Assembly (NCBI GenBank): GCA_964367715.1
Contig: CAYIYO010000028.1
Span: forward strand, 1-23,991
Direction: 5' to 3'
Source: CAYIYO01 sp964367715
GTDB lineage: Bacteria; Chlamydiota; Chlamydiia; Chlamydiales; Criblamydiaceae
Length of the DNA: 23,991 nt
Shown here: positions 1-9,107 of the stretch, piece by piece
How the letters are laid out: each line of letters starts with the position of its first letter
How positions within the stretch are numbered: position 1 is the first letter of the stretch
Position numbers and translations under genes: made by a program
The notes under the pieces: model-generated
The model's input: only the letters and a program-made list of their open reading frames with translations
Told to the model about the DNA's origin: nothing
Database searches by the model: none

Positions 1-3000
1 CAACAGGAACCTTAACATTTGCTCCAGATGTCATTAGCCAAACAATTAATGTCGCCATCATTGGCGATACCACGCTAGAAATTACAGAAGCATTCACTGT
101 TACCTTATCGATACCTACGAATGCGACAATTGCAACAGGATCAGCAACAGGAACAATCGCTAATGACGATGTTGCTAACTTTGTAATCAATGATGTGACA
201 GTGAACGAAAATGCAGGAACTGCTACCTTTACAGTGACCTTAAGTAATGTGAGCGATTACATAACATCAATAAATTATTTTACATCAAATAATATAGCTA
301 GTGGAGGCAGCGACTATACATCTACAACAGGAACACTTACCTTTGCTCCAGGCGTATTAACACAAACGATCACTGTTCCAATTATTAATGATACACTCAC
401 AGAAATAACAGAAACATTCTTCGTTAACTTAACGACTCCACAGTTAAATGGAACCTCTAATGTTAGTCTTACCATTGCCGATAACCAAGGGGTCGGTACA
501 ATTATTGACAACGACCCTGCAAGCTTTACGATCAATGACGTCACGGTCAATGAAAATGCAGGAACGGCAACATTTACTGTTACATTGAGCAATCCTAGCC
601 AATATGGCGCAACAGTTGACTTTACGACAGCAGACAACACCGCTGTCGCCGGCAGTGACTATACTACTACAACAGGAACCTTAACCTTTGCTCCAGGCAT
701 CCTTTCACAAACAATTATAGTACCAATCCTCAACGATACAATCACAGAGATAGCAGAAACATTTTTTGTTAACTTGAGTAATGCCCAATTAAATGGAGCG
801 ACGAACGCAGAATTGACAATAGCTGATAATCAAGGAGTAGGAACAATTATTGACAATGATTCTGCGAATTTTACTATCAACGACGTCACAGTCAATGAAA
901 ATGCAGGAACAGCAACCTTTACTGTGACATTAAGTAATCCAAGCCAATACGCTGCAACGGTAGACTTTGCAACAGCGAACGGCACAGCGACAGCAGGAAA
1001 TGACTATACTAATACCTCAGGAACCTTAACATTTGCTCCTGGTGTGCTTACGCAAACGATCACAGTTCCAATTATTAACGACACAATTACCGAAATCACA
1101 GAAGGATTCTTTGTTAACTTAAGTAATGCTCAACTCAATGGTGCTCCTAATACAAATATTACTATTGCAGATAGTCAAGGTGCGGGCACCATTATAGATA
1201 ACGATGCCGCAAGCTTTACAATTGGTGATGTTAGCGTTAACGAAGCTGTAGGAACAGCCACATTCCTTGTTACATTGAGCAATCCAAGCGAATATACAAC
1301 CACCGTTGACTTTGCCACAGCAAACAATACAGCGGTGGTACCTAGCGACTATACAGCAGTTTTAGGCACCTTAACATTTGCTCCTGGAGTCCTCACACAA
1401 ATTATTACCGTTTCGATCATCAACGATACCGTTAACGAAGTGACAGAAAACTTCTTTGTTAACTTGAGCAATGCAAAAATGAATGGTGCATCAAACGCAG
1501 AAGTTACAATCGCCGACAACCAAGCAGTAGGAACAATCCTTGACGATGATGCGATCAATTACACAATTAATGACGTGACGGTCAATGAAGCAGCAGGAAC
1601 AGCCACATTTACTGTGACCTTGAGTAATTCCAGCCAATACGTCACAACTGTAGACTACACAACAAATAATGGAACAGCAACTAGTGGAAGCGATTATCTC
1701 GCTACAAGTGGAACACTAACGTTTGCTGCAGGAACCTTCACACAAACAATTACAGTATCGATTATTAATGACACCATCACAGAAATAACAGAAGCATTTA
1801 CTGTCAACTTAAGCAACGCACAGCTCAATGGCGCTTCAAGTCCAAGCCTCACTATTGCCGATGCGCAAGGAGTTGGCACAATTATCGACAACGATCCAGC
1901 AAGCTTCAGTATCAATGACGTCACCGTCAATGAAACCGCTGGCACTGCAACATTTACAGTAACATTAAGCAATCCAAGCCAATACAACACAACAGTCGAC
2001 TTCACAACAGCAAGTAATACAGCAATTAGCCCAAATGACTATACGACTGTCTCCGGAACCCTAACCTTTACTCCAGGTAATCTCACACAAACAATTACAG
2101 TTTCTATTATTGATGATTCGATCACAGAAGCAACCGAAACCTATTTTATAGACCTCAGCAACGCAAAAATGGACAACTCTACAAATACAAATCTCACGAT
2201 TAGCGACAGCCAAGGCGTTGGTACAATTATTGACAACGATACAGCAACATTCACGATTAATGATGTCACAGTCAATGAAGCGGCAGGAACAGCCTCCTTT
2301 ACGGTCACATTAAGTAATATTAGCGACTATACCACCACAGTCTCTTACGCAACAGCAAATGGCACTGCAACAGCAGGAAGCGACTACACAGTGACAACAG
2401 GATCACTCTCATTTGCTCCAGGCGTTCTTACTCAAACCATTACTATCCCAATCATTAATGATACGATCACAGAAATAACAGAAAACTTCCTTGTTAATTT
2501 AAGTAATCCATTGCTTAATGGTGCTAGCGCGACTAATTTGACTATTTCAGATAATCAAGGTGTCGGCACGATTATAGACAACGATGTCGCAAGCTTTACT
2601 ATTAATGACGTCACGGTCAACGAAGCAGCCGGCACGACGACATTTACCGTTACATTAAGCAATCCTAGTCAATACACCACAACAGTCGACTACGCAACAG
2701 CAGACGGCACGGCAACGGCAGGAAGTGATTATACAGCGGTATTAGGAACGCTCACATTCACCCCTGGTGTTCTCACGCAAACAATCACGCTTCCTATCAT
2801 TAATGATACGATCACAGAAGTCTCTGAATCTGTCTTCATGAACCTAAGCAACGCCATAATTAACGGCGCACCTGCAGCAAATGTGACAATCACAGATAAC
2901 CAAGGCCTCGCAACAATTGTGGATAATGATCCTGCTGCCTTCACAATCAATGATGTCACAGTCAATGAAGCAGCAGGAACCGCCACATTTACAGTCACGC

Positions 3001-6000
3001 TAAGCAATGCAAGTCAATATAATGCCACCCTAGACTTCAACACGTCTAATGGCACTGCGTCAAGTCCTAGTGACTACACGAATACCTCAGGAACATTGAC
3101 GTTTGCTCCAGGAGTCCTCACACAAACAATCACAGTCCCTATCATTAACGACACGCTCACTGAAACGACAGAACACTTCTTTGTCAATTTGACGAATGCG
3201 CAGTTGAGTGGAAGTTCAAATATTAACTTGACTATTGCAGACGCACAAGGGGTCGGCACTATTATCGATAATGACTTAGCATCATTCACAATCAACGACG
3301 TTACAGTCAGCGAAGCCGCCGGCACTGCCACATTTACTGTCACTCTAAGCAATCCAAGTCAATATGCAACAACAATTGACTTTGCCACAGCAAACAATAC
3401 GGCCACAAGCCCTAGCGACTACACTTCAACGGCTGGAACTCTCACTTTTGCACCTGGAGTCCTGACACAAACCATCACAGTACCAATCATTGCCGATGGA
3501 ATTATAGAATCGACAGAAACCTTTTTTGTTAACTTGACCAATGCCCAACTCAATGGTTCTATTAATGCAAACGTAACTATCGCAGACGACCAAGGAATAG
3601 GAACGATCCTCGACGATAGTACAGTGAACTTCAGCATCAACGACGTTACAGTAAATGAATCAGCAGCCACCGCTACATTTACCGTCACATTAAGCAATGC
3701 CAGCCAATATAGCACGTCCGTCGACTTCACAATGGCCAATGGAACGGCAACGGCAGGCAGCGACTACACAACATCCTCTGGAACGCTTACGTTTGCTCCA
3801 GGAGTTCTGACGCAAACAATCACTGTGCCAATCATCAACGATATGCTGACAGAAATAACAGAAAACTTCTTTATCAACTTGAGCACTCCATTGCTTAATG
3901 GCGTTTCCGACCCTAATCTTACCGTTGGGGATGCTCAAGGGGTCGGTACAATTATTGACAATGACCCTGCAGCCTTCACAATCAACGACGTCACTGTCAA
4001 TGAAGCCGCCGGAACCGCCACCTTTACGGTCACCCTAAGCAATGCAAGCCAATACGCCACAACAGTCGACTTCACAACAGCGAATGGAACGGCAATAGCA
4101 GGAAGCGACTACTCCACAAATTCAGGAACACTCACATTTACTCCTGGAACATTAACGCAAACACTCACAGTTTCTATCAGTAATGATACGCTTACAGAAA
4201 TCACAGAAAACTTCTTTGTCAACCTAAGCAATACTACCCTTAACGGTTCTCCAAATACTAACGTCACAATCGCCGACAGCCAAGGTGTCGGAACGATCAT
4301 TGATAACGATTCTGCAACTCTATTAATAAATGACGTCACGGTCAACGAAGCTGCAGGAACCGCAACCTTCACTGTCACTTTAAGCAATCCAAGCCAATAC
4401 AACGTTGCTGTCGACTTCGCCACCGGAACAAATACCGCTACCTCTGGAAGTGATTTTACTTCTACAACAGGAACATTAACATTTAATCCAGGTGATCTCA
4501 CACAAACGATCACAGTTCCTATCATTAATGACACGTTAACAGAAACAACAGAGTCATTCTTTGTGAACCTAACAAACGCCACTCTAAATGGAGCAACAAA
4601 TCCTGCGTTGACAATTGCCGATAATCAAGGAACCGGAACAATCATCGATAACGACACAGCAAATGTCACAATAGATAACGTCACAGTAAACGAAGCGGCA
4701 GGAACCGCCACATTCACAGTTACTCTAAGTAATCCAAGTGAATACAATGTCACTGTAGACTTCGCAACCGCAAATAATACTGCCACCTCTGGAAGTGACT
4801 ACACTGCCACAACAGGAACACTTACCTTTGCTCCTGGGATCCTCACGCAAACAATCACAGTTCCTATCATTAACGATACCGTCACAGAAATCACCGAGTC
4901 CTTCTTTGTGAACTTAACCAATGTAATGTTAAATGGAACCGTTGATGCTAACATCAGTATCACAATAAGCCAAGGAACAGGCACAATTATCGATAACGAC
5001 GCCGCTACCTTCACTATCAATGACGTTACCGTCAACGAAGGTGCCGGCATCGCAACATTCACCGTCACATTAAGCAATCCAAGCGAATATAACACCTCCG
5101 TCGAATTTACAACAGCCGACGGAACAGCAAATAGTCCAAGCGACTATACAACAACGACAGGAACACTGACATTTGCTCCAGGAGTCCTCACACAAACGAT
5201 CATCATTCCAATCATTGACGATGCCATCACAGAAAGAACAGAAACATTCTTTGTAAATCTTAACAATGCAAAACTGAATGGTGCAGCAAACCCTGAAATT
5301 AGCATTGCAGACAACCAAGGACTAGGCACGATCATCGATAACGATGCAACAACATTCATCATCAATGATATCGTTGTAAACGAAAATGCAGGCACCGCAA
5401 CCTTCACTGTCACACTAGGAAACGCAAGTCAATACACCACAACAGTCGACTACACAACAGCAGATAGCACAGCAATAACAGGAAGCGACTATGTTGCCAC
5501 AGCGGGAACTCTCACATTTGCTCCAGGAACTCTCACACAAACAATCACAGTGGTAATTATCGACGACACGCTAACAGAAGTGTCAGAATCCTATTTCGTC
5601 AACCTCACCAACGCACGTATGAATGGTGCCACCGATCCTAATCTAACAATAGCCGACTCCCAAGGCGTTGGCATCATCCTCGATAACGATCCCGCATTCT
5701 TTACAATTAATGATGTGACAGTAAACGAAAATAGCGGCACAGCGACATTTACGGTTACCTTAAGTAATCCAAGTCAATACACGACAACAGTCGACTTTGC
5801 GACTTCCAACGACAGTGCCAACAGCCCATCAGATTACACAACAACAACAGGAACTCTCACATTTAATCCAGGAATCCTCACTCAAACAATCACAGTTGCA
5901 ATCATCAATGATACGATTACAGAAACAACAGAATCGTTCTTTGTAAACTTAACGAATCCAAAAATAAATGGAACAACAAATGCCAATGTCACAATTAACG

Positions 6001-7949
6001 ACAGTCAAGGGGTCGGTACAATCGTTGATGATGACACACTTCACTTTACCATTAATGATGTCACCGTCAATGAAGTCTCCGGTACAGCAACCTTTACTGT
6101 CACACTAAGCCAGCCAGTCCAATATAACTCCACGGTCGATTACACCACAAATAATGGCACTGCCACAACCCCAAGCGACTACAATGCCACCTCAGGTACG
6201 CTAACCTTCGCTCCAGGAGTCCTGACACAAACAATCACCGTCGCTATTATCAATGATAACCTAACGGAAATAACAGAAAACTTCTTCGTGAACTTGAGCA
6301 ATGCGCAACTTAATGGAACAACCGATCCTAATCTCGTCATCCTCGATAGTCAAGGATTCGGCACAATCATCGATAACGATGCCGCAGCCTTCACTATCAA
6401 CGACGTCACATTAAATGAAGCTGACGGCACTGCAAGCTTTACCGTCACCCTAAGTAATGCAAGTCAATACAACACAACCGTCGACTTTGCCACAGCAAAC
6501 AACACAGCGGTTAGCCCCTCAGACTTCACTTCTACATCAGGAACTCTCGCATTTGCTCCAGGAGTCCTCACGCAAACACTCACAGTTCCTATTATTAACG
6601 ATACGGTCCACGAAGTGACAGAGACGTTCTTCGTTAACTTAATAAATGCCACAATGAATGGAACAGTCAACACAAACCTCTCAATCGCCGATAATCAAGG
6701 TATAGGTACAATCATCGATAATGACGCCCTCGTCGCCACAGTACAAAGCACCACAGTAAACGAAGGCGCAGGAATAGCTACAATTACGGTTACTCTAAAT
6801 ACCACCTCACAAGAAGCAGTCACGGTCAACTACGCAACAGCTAGCGGAACAGCCACAGGGGGTCTCGACTACACCTCAACAACAGGCACTCTAACATTTG
6901 CTCCAGGAACCCTCACTCAAACATTCACCGTCTCCATCACAGACGATAGCGTCTATGAATTAACTGAATCGTTAAATATTAATTTGACAAATGCGCGTTA
7001 CAATGGAGCTCCAGATTCGACAATCACCACTGTCGACGGAACCGTCACCATTATTGACAACGACGCCCCTCCGGCCTTTACATTAGATGATGCCTCTGCA
7101 GTCGAAGGACAACCTCTTTCCTATACCATTACTCTTGACCATGCAAGCTACCAAGATATAGTCCTTGAATTCTGGACAACAGACGGAACAGCCACAGGCG
7201 GCGTTGACTATGCTCCTGCATCTGGTGCACCGTCTTATGAAGTGATCATTCATGCAGGAATGACTTCCATCACTTTTGGAATGCCTACCTACGCCGATAA
7301 CGTCGTCGAACCTAATGAAACAATGAGTGTAAGTGTAAGATCAATTCAAGGAACGACCTTAAACTCTACTACGACCTCACAAGGAATAATCATCGATAAT
7401 AATACGACTCCTCCTCCAACAACGCTAAGTAATAGCACCCTCTTTGTCATCTACGATCCGTATGAAATCGGAACAGTAAAACTTTATGACTGGTTTGAAG
7501 GATGGATTCCAAAATATACTCCTCCCCCTATGAATATGGACGTCATTAGTCTATTCGAGGTAAAAAATAAATTCTCTGTGGTTTTACTTAACGACGTCAT
7601 CCTTATTCCTATGGACATCGGATACATCAACGACCGCACAGTAGAAATGACCTACCACATCTTCTTAGCCTACAAACCAAAAGACTACGTCACTATACGT
7701 CTTGAAGCAATGAATGCCGACGAAGAAGATCTTTCTGCAGAAATTGTTGTCTTCAGTCCAGATAATTGGGATGTTCCTCAAACAATCATCGTCACACGTA
7801 CGTTTGATCAGCCTGTCAGCGTCGAAGAGTTGCCAAAAGTTATAGCAAAAACTATCAATAGCGATGATCCTTACTACGAAGGATACAACTCCGAAGATGT
7901 CGATCCCCACACCATCCTCGATAGTAAACTCCAACTTGTTCGCGAATAG
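1..7949 (+). CDS. Giant Calx-beta repeat protein, 5' end outside window
   Basis: The frame is open from the first complete codon (position 3) to the TAG at 7947-7949, so about 2648 residues are visible and the true start lies upstream; the GTG at 195 is only an internal Val codon. The protein is a chain of Calx-beta domains, each with the signature (F)TINDVTVNE-AGTATFTVTLSN, then DYT..TGTLTFAPG.LTQTITVPIIND, E..E.FFVNL and a closing GTIIDND. The Asp and Glu residues at these places are typical Ca2+ ligands of the family. After about residue 2470 comes a distinct C-terminal stretch of about 170 residues containing FSPDNWDVPQT and SDDPYYEGYNSEDVD, which resembles another beta-sandwich repeat of large bacterial surface proteins. 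No transmembrane segment, sortase motif or outer-membrane barrel is visible at the C-terminus. A role as a secreted or surface adhesin is inference from the family. It converges on the acyl-CoA operon with a 79-bp gap that shows no clear terminator. Confidence 0.9.
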   Translation, partial: TGTLTFAPDVISQTINVAIIGDTTLEITEAFTVTLSIPTNATIATGSATGTIANDDVANFVINDVTVNENAGTATFTVTLSNVSDYITSINYFTSNNIASGGSDYTSTTGTLTFAPGVLTQTITVPIINDTLTEITETFFVNLTTPQLNGTSNVSLTIADNQGVGTIIDNDPASFTINDVTVNENAGTATFTVTLSNPSQYGATVDFTTADNTAVAGSDYTTTTGTLTFAPGILSQTIIVPILNDTITEIAETFFVNLSNAQLNGATNAELTIADNQGVGTIIDNDSANFTINDVTVNENAGTATFTVTLSNPSQYAATVDFATANGTATAGNDYTNTSGTLTFAPGVLTQTITVPIINDTITEITEGFFVNLSNAQLNGAPNTNITIADSQGAGTIIDNDAASFTIGDVSVNEAVGTATFLVTLSNPSEYTTTVDFATANNTAVVPSDYTAVLGTLTFAPGVLTQIITVSIINDTVNEVTENFFVNLSNAKMNGASNAEVTIADNQAVGTILDDDAINYTINDVTVNEAAGTATFTVTLSNSSQYVTTVDYTTNNGTATSGSDYLATSGTLTFAAGTFTQTITVSIINDTITEITEAFTVNLSNAQLNGASSPSLTIADAQGVGTIIDNDPASFSINDVTVNETAGTATFTVTLSNPSQYNTTVDFTTASNTAISPNDYTTVSGTLTFTPGNLTQTITVSIIDDSITEATETYFIDLSNAKMDNSTNTNLTISDSQGVGTIIDNDTATFTINDVTVNEAAGTASFTVTLSNISDYTTTVSYATANGTATAGSDYTVTTGSLSFAPGVLTQTITIPIINDTITEITENFLVNLSNPLLNGASATNLTISDNQGVGTIIDNDVASFTINDVTVNEAAGTTTFTVTLSNPSQYTTTVDYATADGTATAGSDYTAVLGTLTFTPGVLTQTITLPIINDTITEVSESVFMNLSNAIINGAPAANVTITDNQGLATIVDNDPAAFTINDVTVNEAAGTATFTVTLSNASQYNATLDFNTSNGTASSPSDYTNTSGTLTFAPGVLTQTITVPIINDTLTETTEHFFVNLTNAQLSGSSNINLTIADAQGVGTIIDNDLASFTINDVTVSEAAGTATFTVTLSNPSQYATTIDFATANNTATSPSDYTSTAGTLTFAPGVLTQTITVPIIADGIIESTETFFVNLTNAQLNGSINANVTIADDQGIGTILDDSTVNFSINDVTVNESAATATFTVTLSNASQYSTSVDFTMANGTATAGSDYTTSSGTLTFAPGVLTQTITVPIINDMLTEITENFFINLSTPLLNGVSDPNLTVGDAQGVGTIIDNDPAAFTINDVTVNEAAGTATFTVTLSNASQYATTVDFTTANGTAIAGSDYSTNSGTLTFTPGTLTQTLTVSISNDTLTEITENFFVNLSNTTLNGSPNTNVTIADSQGVGTIIDNDSATLLINDVTVNEAAGTATFTVTLSNPSQYNVAVDFATGTNTATSGSDFTSTTGTLTFNPGDLTQTITVPIINDTLTETTESFFVNLTNATLNGATNPALTIADNQGTGTIIDNDTANVTIDNVTVNEAAGTATFTVTLSNPSEYNVTVDFATANNTATSGSDYTATTGTLTFAPGILTQTITVPIINDTVTEITESFFVNLTNVMLNGTVDANISITISQGTGTIIDNDAATFTINDVTVNEGAGIATFTVTLSNPSEYNTSVEFTTADGTANSPSDYTTTTGTLTFAPGVLTQTIIIPIIDDAITERTETFFVNLNNAKLNGAANPEISIADNQGLGTIIDNDATTFIINDIVVNENAGTATFTVTLGNASQYTTTVDYTTADSTAITGSDYVATAGTLTFAPGTLTQTITVVIIDDTLTEVSESYFVNLTNARMNGATDPNLTIADSQGVGIILDNDPAFFTINDVTVNENSGTATFTVTLSNPSQYTTTVDFATSNDSANSPSDYTTTTGTLTFNPGILTQTITVAIINDTITETTESFFVNLTNPKINGTTNANVTINDSQGVGTIVDDDTLHFTINDVTVNEVSGTATFTVTLSQPVQYNSTVDYTTNNGTATTPSDYNATSGTLTFAPGVLTQTITVAIINDNLTEITENFFVNLSNAQLNGTTDPNLVILDSQGFGTIIDNDAAAFTINDVTLNEADGTASFTVTLSNASQYNTTVDFATANNTAVSPSDFTSTSGTLAFAPGVLTQTLTVPIINDTVHEVTETFFVNLINATMNGTVNTNLSIADNQGIGTIIDNDALVATVQSTTVNEGAGIATITVTLNTTSQEAVTVNYATASGTATGGLDYTSTTGTLTFAPGTLTQTFTVSITDDSVYELTESLNINLTNARYNGAPDSTITTVDGTVTIIDNDAPPAFTLDDASAVEGQPLSYTITLDHASYQDIVLEFWTTDGTATGGVDYAPASGAPSYEVIIHAGMTSITFGMPTYADNVVEPNETMSVSVRSIQGTTLNSTTTSQGIIIDNNTTPPPTTLSNSTLFVIYDPYEIGTVKLYDWFEGWIPKYTPPPMNMDVISLFEVKNKFSVVLLNDVILIPMDIGYINDRTVEMTYHIFLAYKPKDYVTIRLEAMNADEEDLSAEIVVFSPDNWDVPQTIIVTRTFDQPVSVEELPKVIAKTINSDDPYYEGYNSEDVDPHTILDSKLQLVRE
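186..7082 (+). repeat. In-phase array of 345-bp Calx-beta units
   Basis: The codon matching the I of INDVTVNE lies at 186, 531, 876, 1221, 1566, 1911, 2256, 2601, 2946, 3291, 3636, 3981, 4326, 4671, 5016, 5361, 5706, 6051, 6396 and 6741. All 19 intervals are exactly 345 bp. The next unit follows at 7083 (342 bp). The partial unit before 186 is 21 bp shorter: its TGTLTFAP is at 3, whereas in full units it lies 141 bp after the I codon. Units differ at many synonymous positions, so they are protein repeats and not recent DNA copies. Confidence 0.93.
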
Positions 7950-8028
7950 TTTCCATTTCAAAATGAACGCAGTATTGCTGCCGGGATGAAAATCTTATCA
8001 AAGGCGCCATAAAAACTGTTTCTAAACT

Positions 8029-8802
8029 CTATACATTCCAGCTGGGAGAGCGATTTTCTAGGAAGGAACGGGTGCCTTCTTTTGCCTCTTCAGAGGTGCG
8101 CATGTGCTGATGTTGTTCAATCATTAATGCAATCTGATCATCAAATTCTGTTGGAGATAATGAGTCAATTAATTTTTTTGTTTTTGCGGTCGCGAGAGGA
8201 GCGCATAAAGCAACTTGTCGACAATAGGCGAGTGCGGCAGAAAGTAATTCTTCCTCTTCTGATACGATTCGGTTAATAAGTCCCATCGCCATTGCTTGCT
8301 CAGCATCGATCATTTCTCCTAACAAGACCAGTGCACGCACATCGCGCTCACGCAGCTGCCGCATCAACAACACCAAAACTTGCGCAGGAACTAACCCTTT
8401 GCGCGTTTCGGGGAATCCAATCCGCGTTCCTTTTGCAGCAACCGCAATGTCACACGCAGCGACAATGCCGGCCCCGCCTGCAACAGCTGCTCCGTGCACT
8501 GCAGCCACAGTGACGTGAGGAGAATGATAGAGCAGCGTCAACATCCGTCCAATAAGAGCAGCAGAGCGATGCTCCCTATCTTCTTCAAGGGCTTCATTAA
8601 GATCCATCCCCGCACAAAAAACAGGTCCATTGCCTCGGATCAATAACGTGCGCACCGATTTGTCTTGATTAGCTTTTTCTAAGACTTCACAAAACTGTTT
8701 TAGTAGAGCACGATTCAATGCGTTGCGTTTTTCTGGACGATTCAACACAATTTCCAACACATTTTCTTCGAGTCGAGAAGTAATGATCAGGGAAGTGGTC
8801 AT
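8029..8802 (-). CDS. Enoyl-CoA hydratase/isomerase family protein, methylglutaconyl-CoA hydratase-like
   Basis: This is a 257-residue crotonase-fold protein, the usual length of the family. The N-terminal LNRPEKRNALN, the oxyanion-hole segment FCAGMDL (about 62-68), the second oxyanion loop GAAVAGGAGIVAACD (about 104-118) and FPETRKGLVPA (about 130-140) are all visible. The second catalytic Glu (E132) is present. The first one, which stands in GGG-x-E-L in classic crotonases, is replaced by Gly in GGAGI. From memory, bacterial LiuC-type 3-methylglutaconyl-CoA hydratases have a similar GGA-x-G loop, so hydration of a branched unsaturated acyl-CoA is my preferred inference. A general enoyl-CoA hydratase cannot be excluded. 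It is the last gene of the five-gene operon; its ATG overlaps the TGA of the gene before by ATGA (8799-8802), which suggests translational coupling. Confidence 0.88.
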   Translation of the reverse strand: MTTSLIITSRLEENVLEIVLNRPEKRNALNRALLKQFCEVLEKANQDKSVRTLLIRGNGPVFCAGMDLNEALEEDREHRSAALIGRMLTLLYHSPHVTVAAVHGAAVAGGAGIVAACDIAVAAKGTRIGFPETRKGLVPAQVLVLLMRQLRERDVRALVLLGEMIDAEQAMAMGLINRIVSEEEELLSAALAYCRQVALCAPLATAKTKKLIDSLSPTEFDDQIALMIEQHQHMRTSEEAKEGTRSFLENRSPSWNV

Positions 8803-9107
8803 GGTATCTCCATCAGCAAAAGGGCCTGTCCGAGTGTTTTGCCTTGGGAGTCGAGGCGCAACGAACAGCTTCCTCCTCCATCCAACACGTTTTCTAACAC
8901 AAAATTCAGTGCGTATAAATTTGGCAACTCATAGCGTACAACGCGTTGGGGGTTGAGTTTTTTAAAATAAAATTTTACTTTTTCTTCGGTTAAAAGAGCT
9001 AAAAGTTCTTCATAGGTGTTCTTATCTTTCGCTATCACGCCAATATTCGCATGTGAACCCTTATCCCCGCTACGCGCGGTGGCAATGTCATATAAAAAGC
9101 GGCTCAT
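8799..9107 (-). CDS. AtuA-like C-terminal (ferredoxin-fold) domain protein
   Basis: This is a 102-residue protein beginning MSRFLYDIATARSGDKGSHANIGV. The phrase ARSGDKGxxANIGV is the hallmark of the small C-terminal domain that follows DUF1446 in AtuA-type proteins. A second conserved patch is the central NFVLENVLDGGGSCSLRLD. In many bacteria this domain is fused to the DUF1446 part. Here it is a separate gene whose ATG overlaps the TGA of the large part by 4 bp, so both halves are probably made together and associate. The biochemical role is unknown; the family takes its name from the acyclic terpene utilisation cluster. The split form is also seen elsewhere as far as I recall, so I read it as intact and not as a frameshifted gene. 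Confidence 0.87.
   Translation of the reverse strand: MSRFLYDIATARSGDKGSHANIGVIAKDKNTYEELLALLTEEKVKFYFKKLNPQRVVRYELPNLYALNFVLENVLDGGGSCSLRLDSQGKTLGQALLLMEIP

Noticed and set aside
314..6673. Many antisense open frames of 69-157 codons with similar proteins (…NVTVNVAVPA.SLTVTSLI…)
   Set aside because: They are the reverse reading of the Calx-beta units in a frame without stops; they recur with the 345-bp period, so they are a shadow of the sense repeat.
186..7082. Regular repeat as a CRISPR array
   Set aside because: The period is 345 bp, the whole repeat is one open frame, and there are no short identical repeats with unique spacers.
7950..8028. Terminator between the Calx-beta gene and the convergent operon
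   Set aside because: Only very short inverted repeats are visible and no T-rich tail, so I do not call one.
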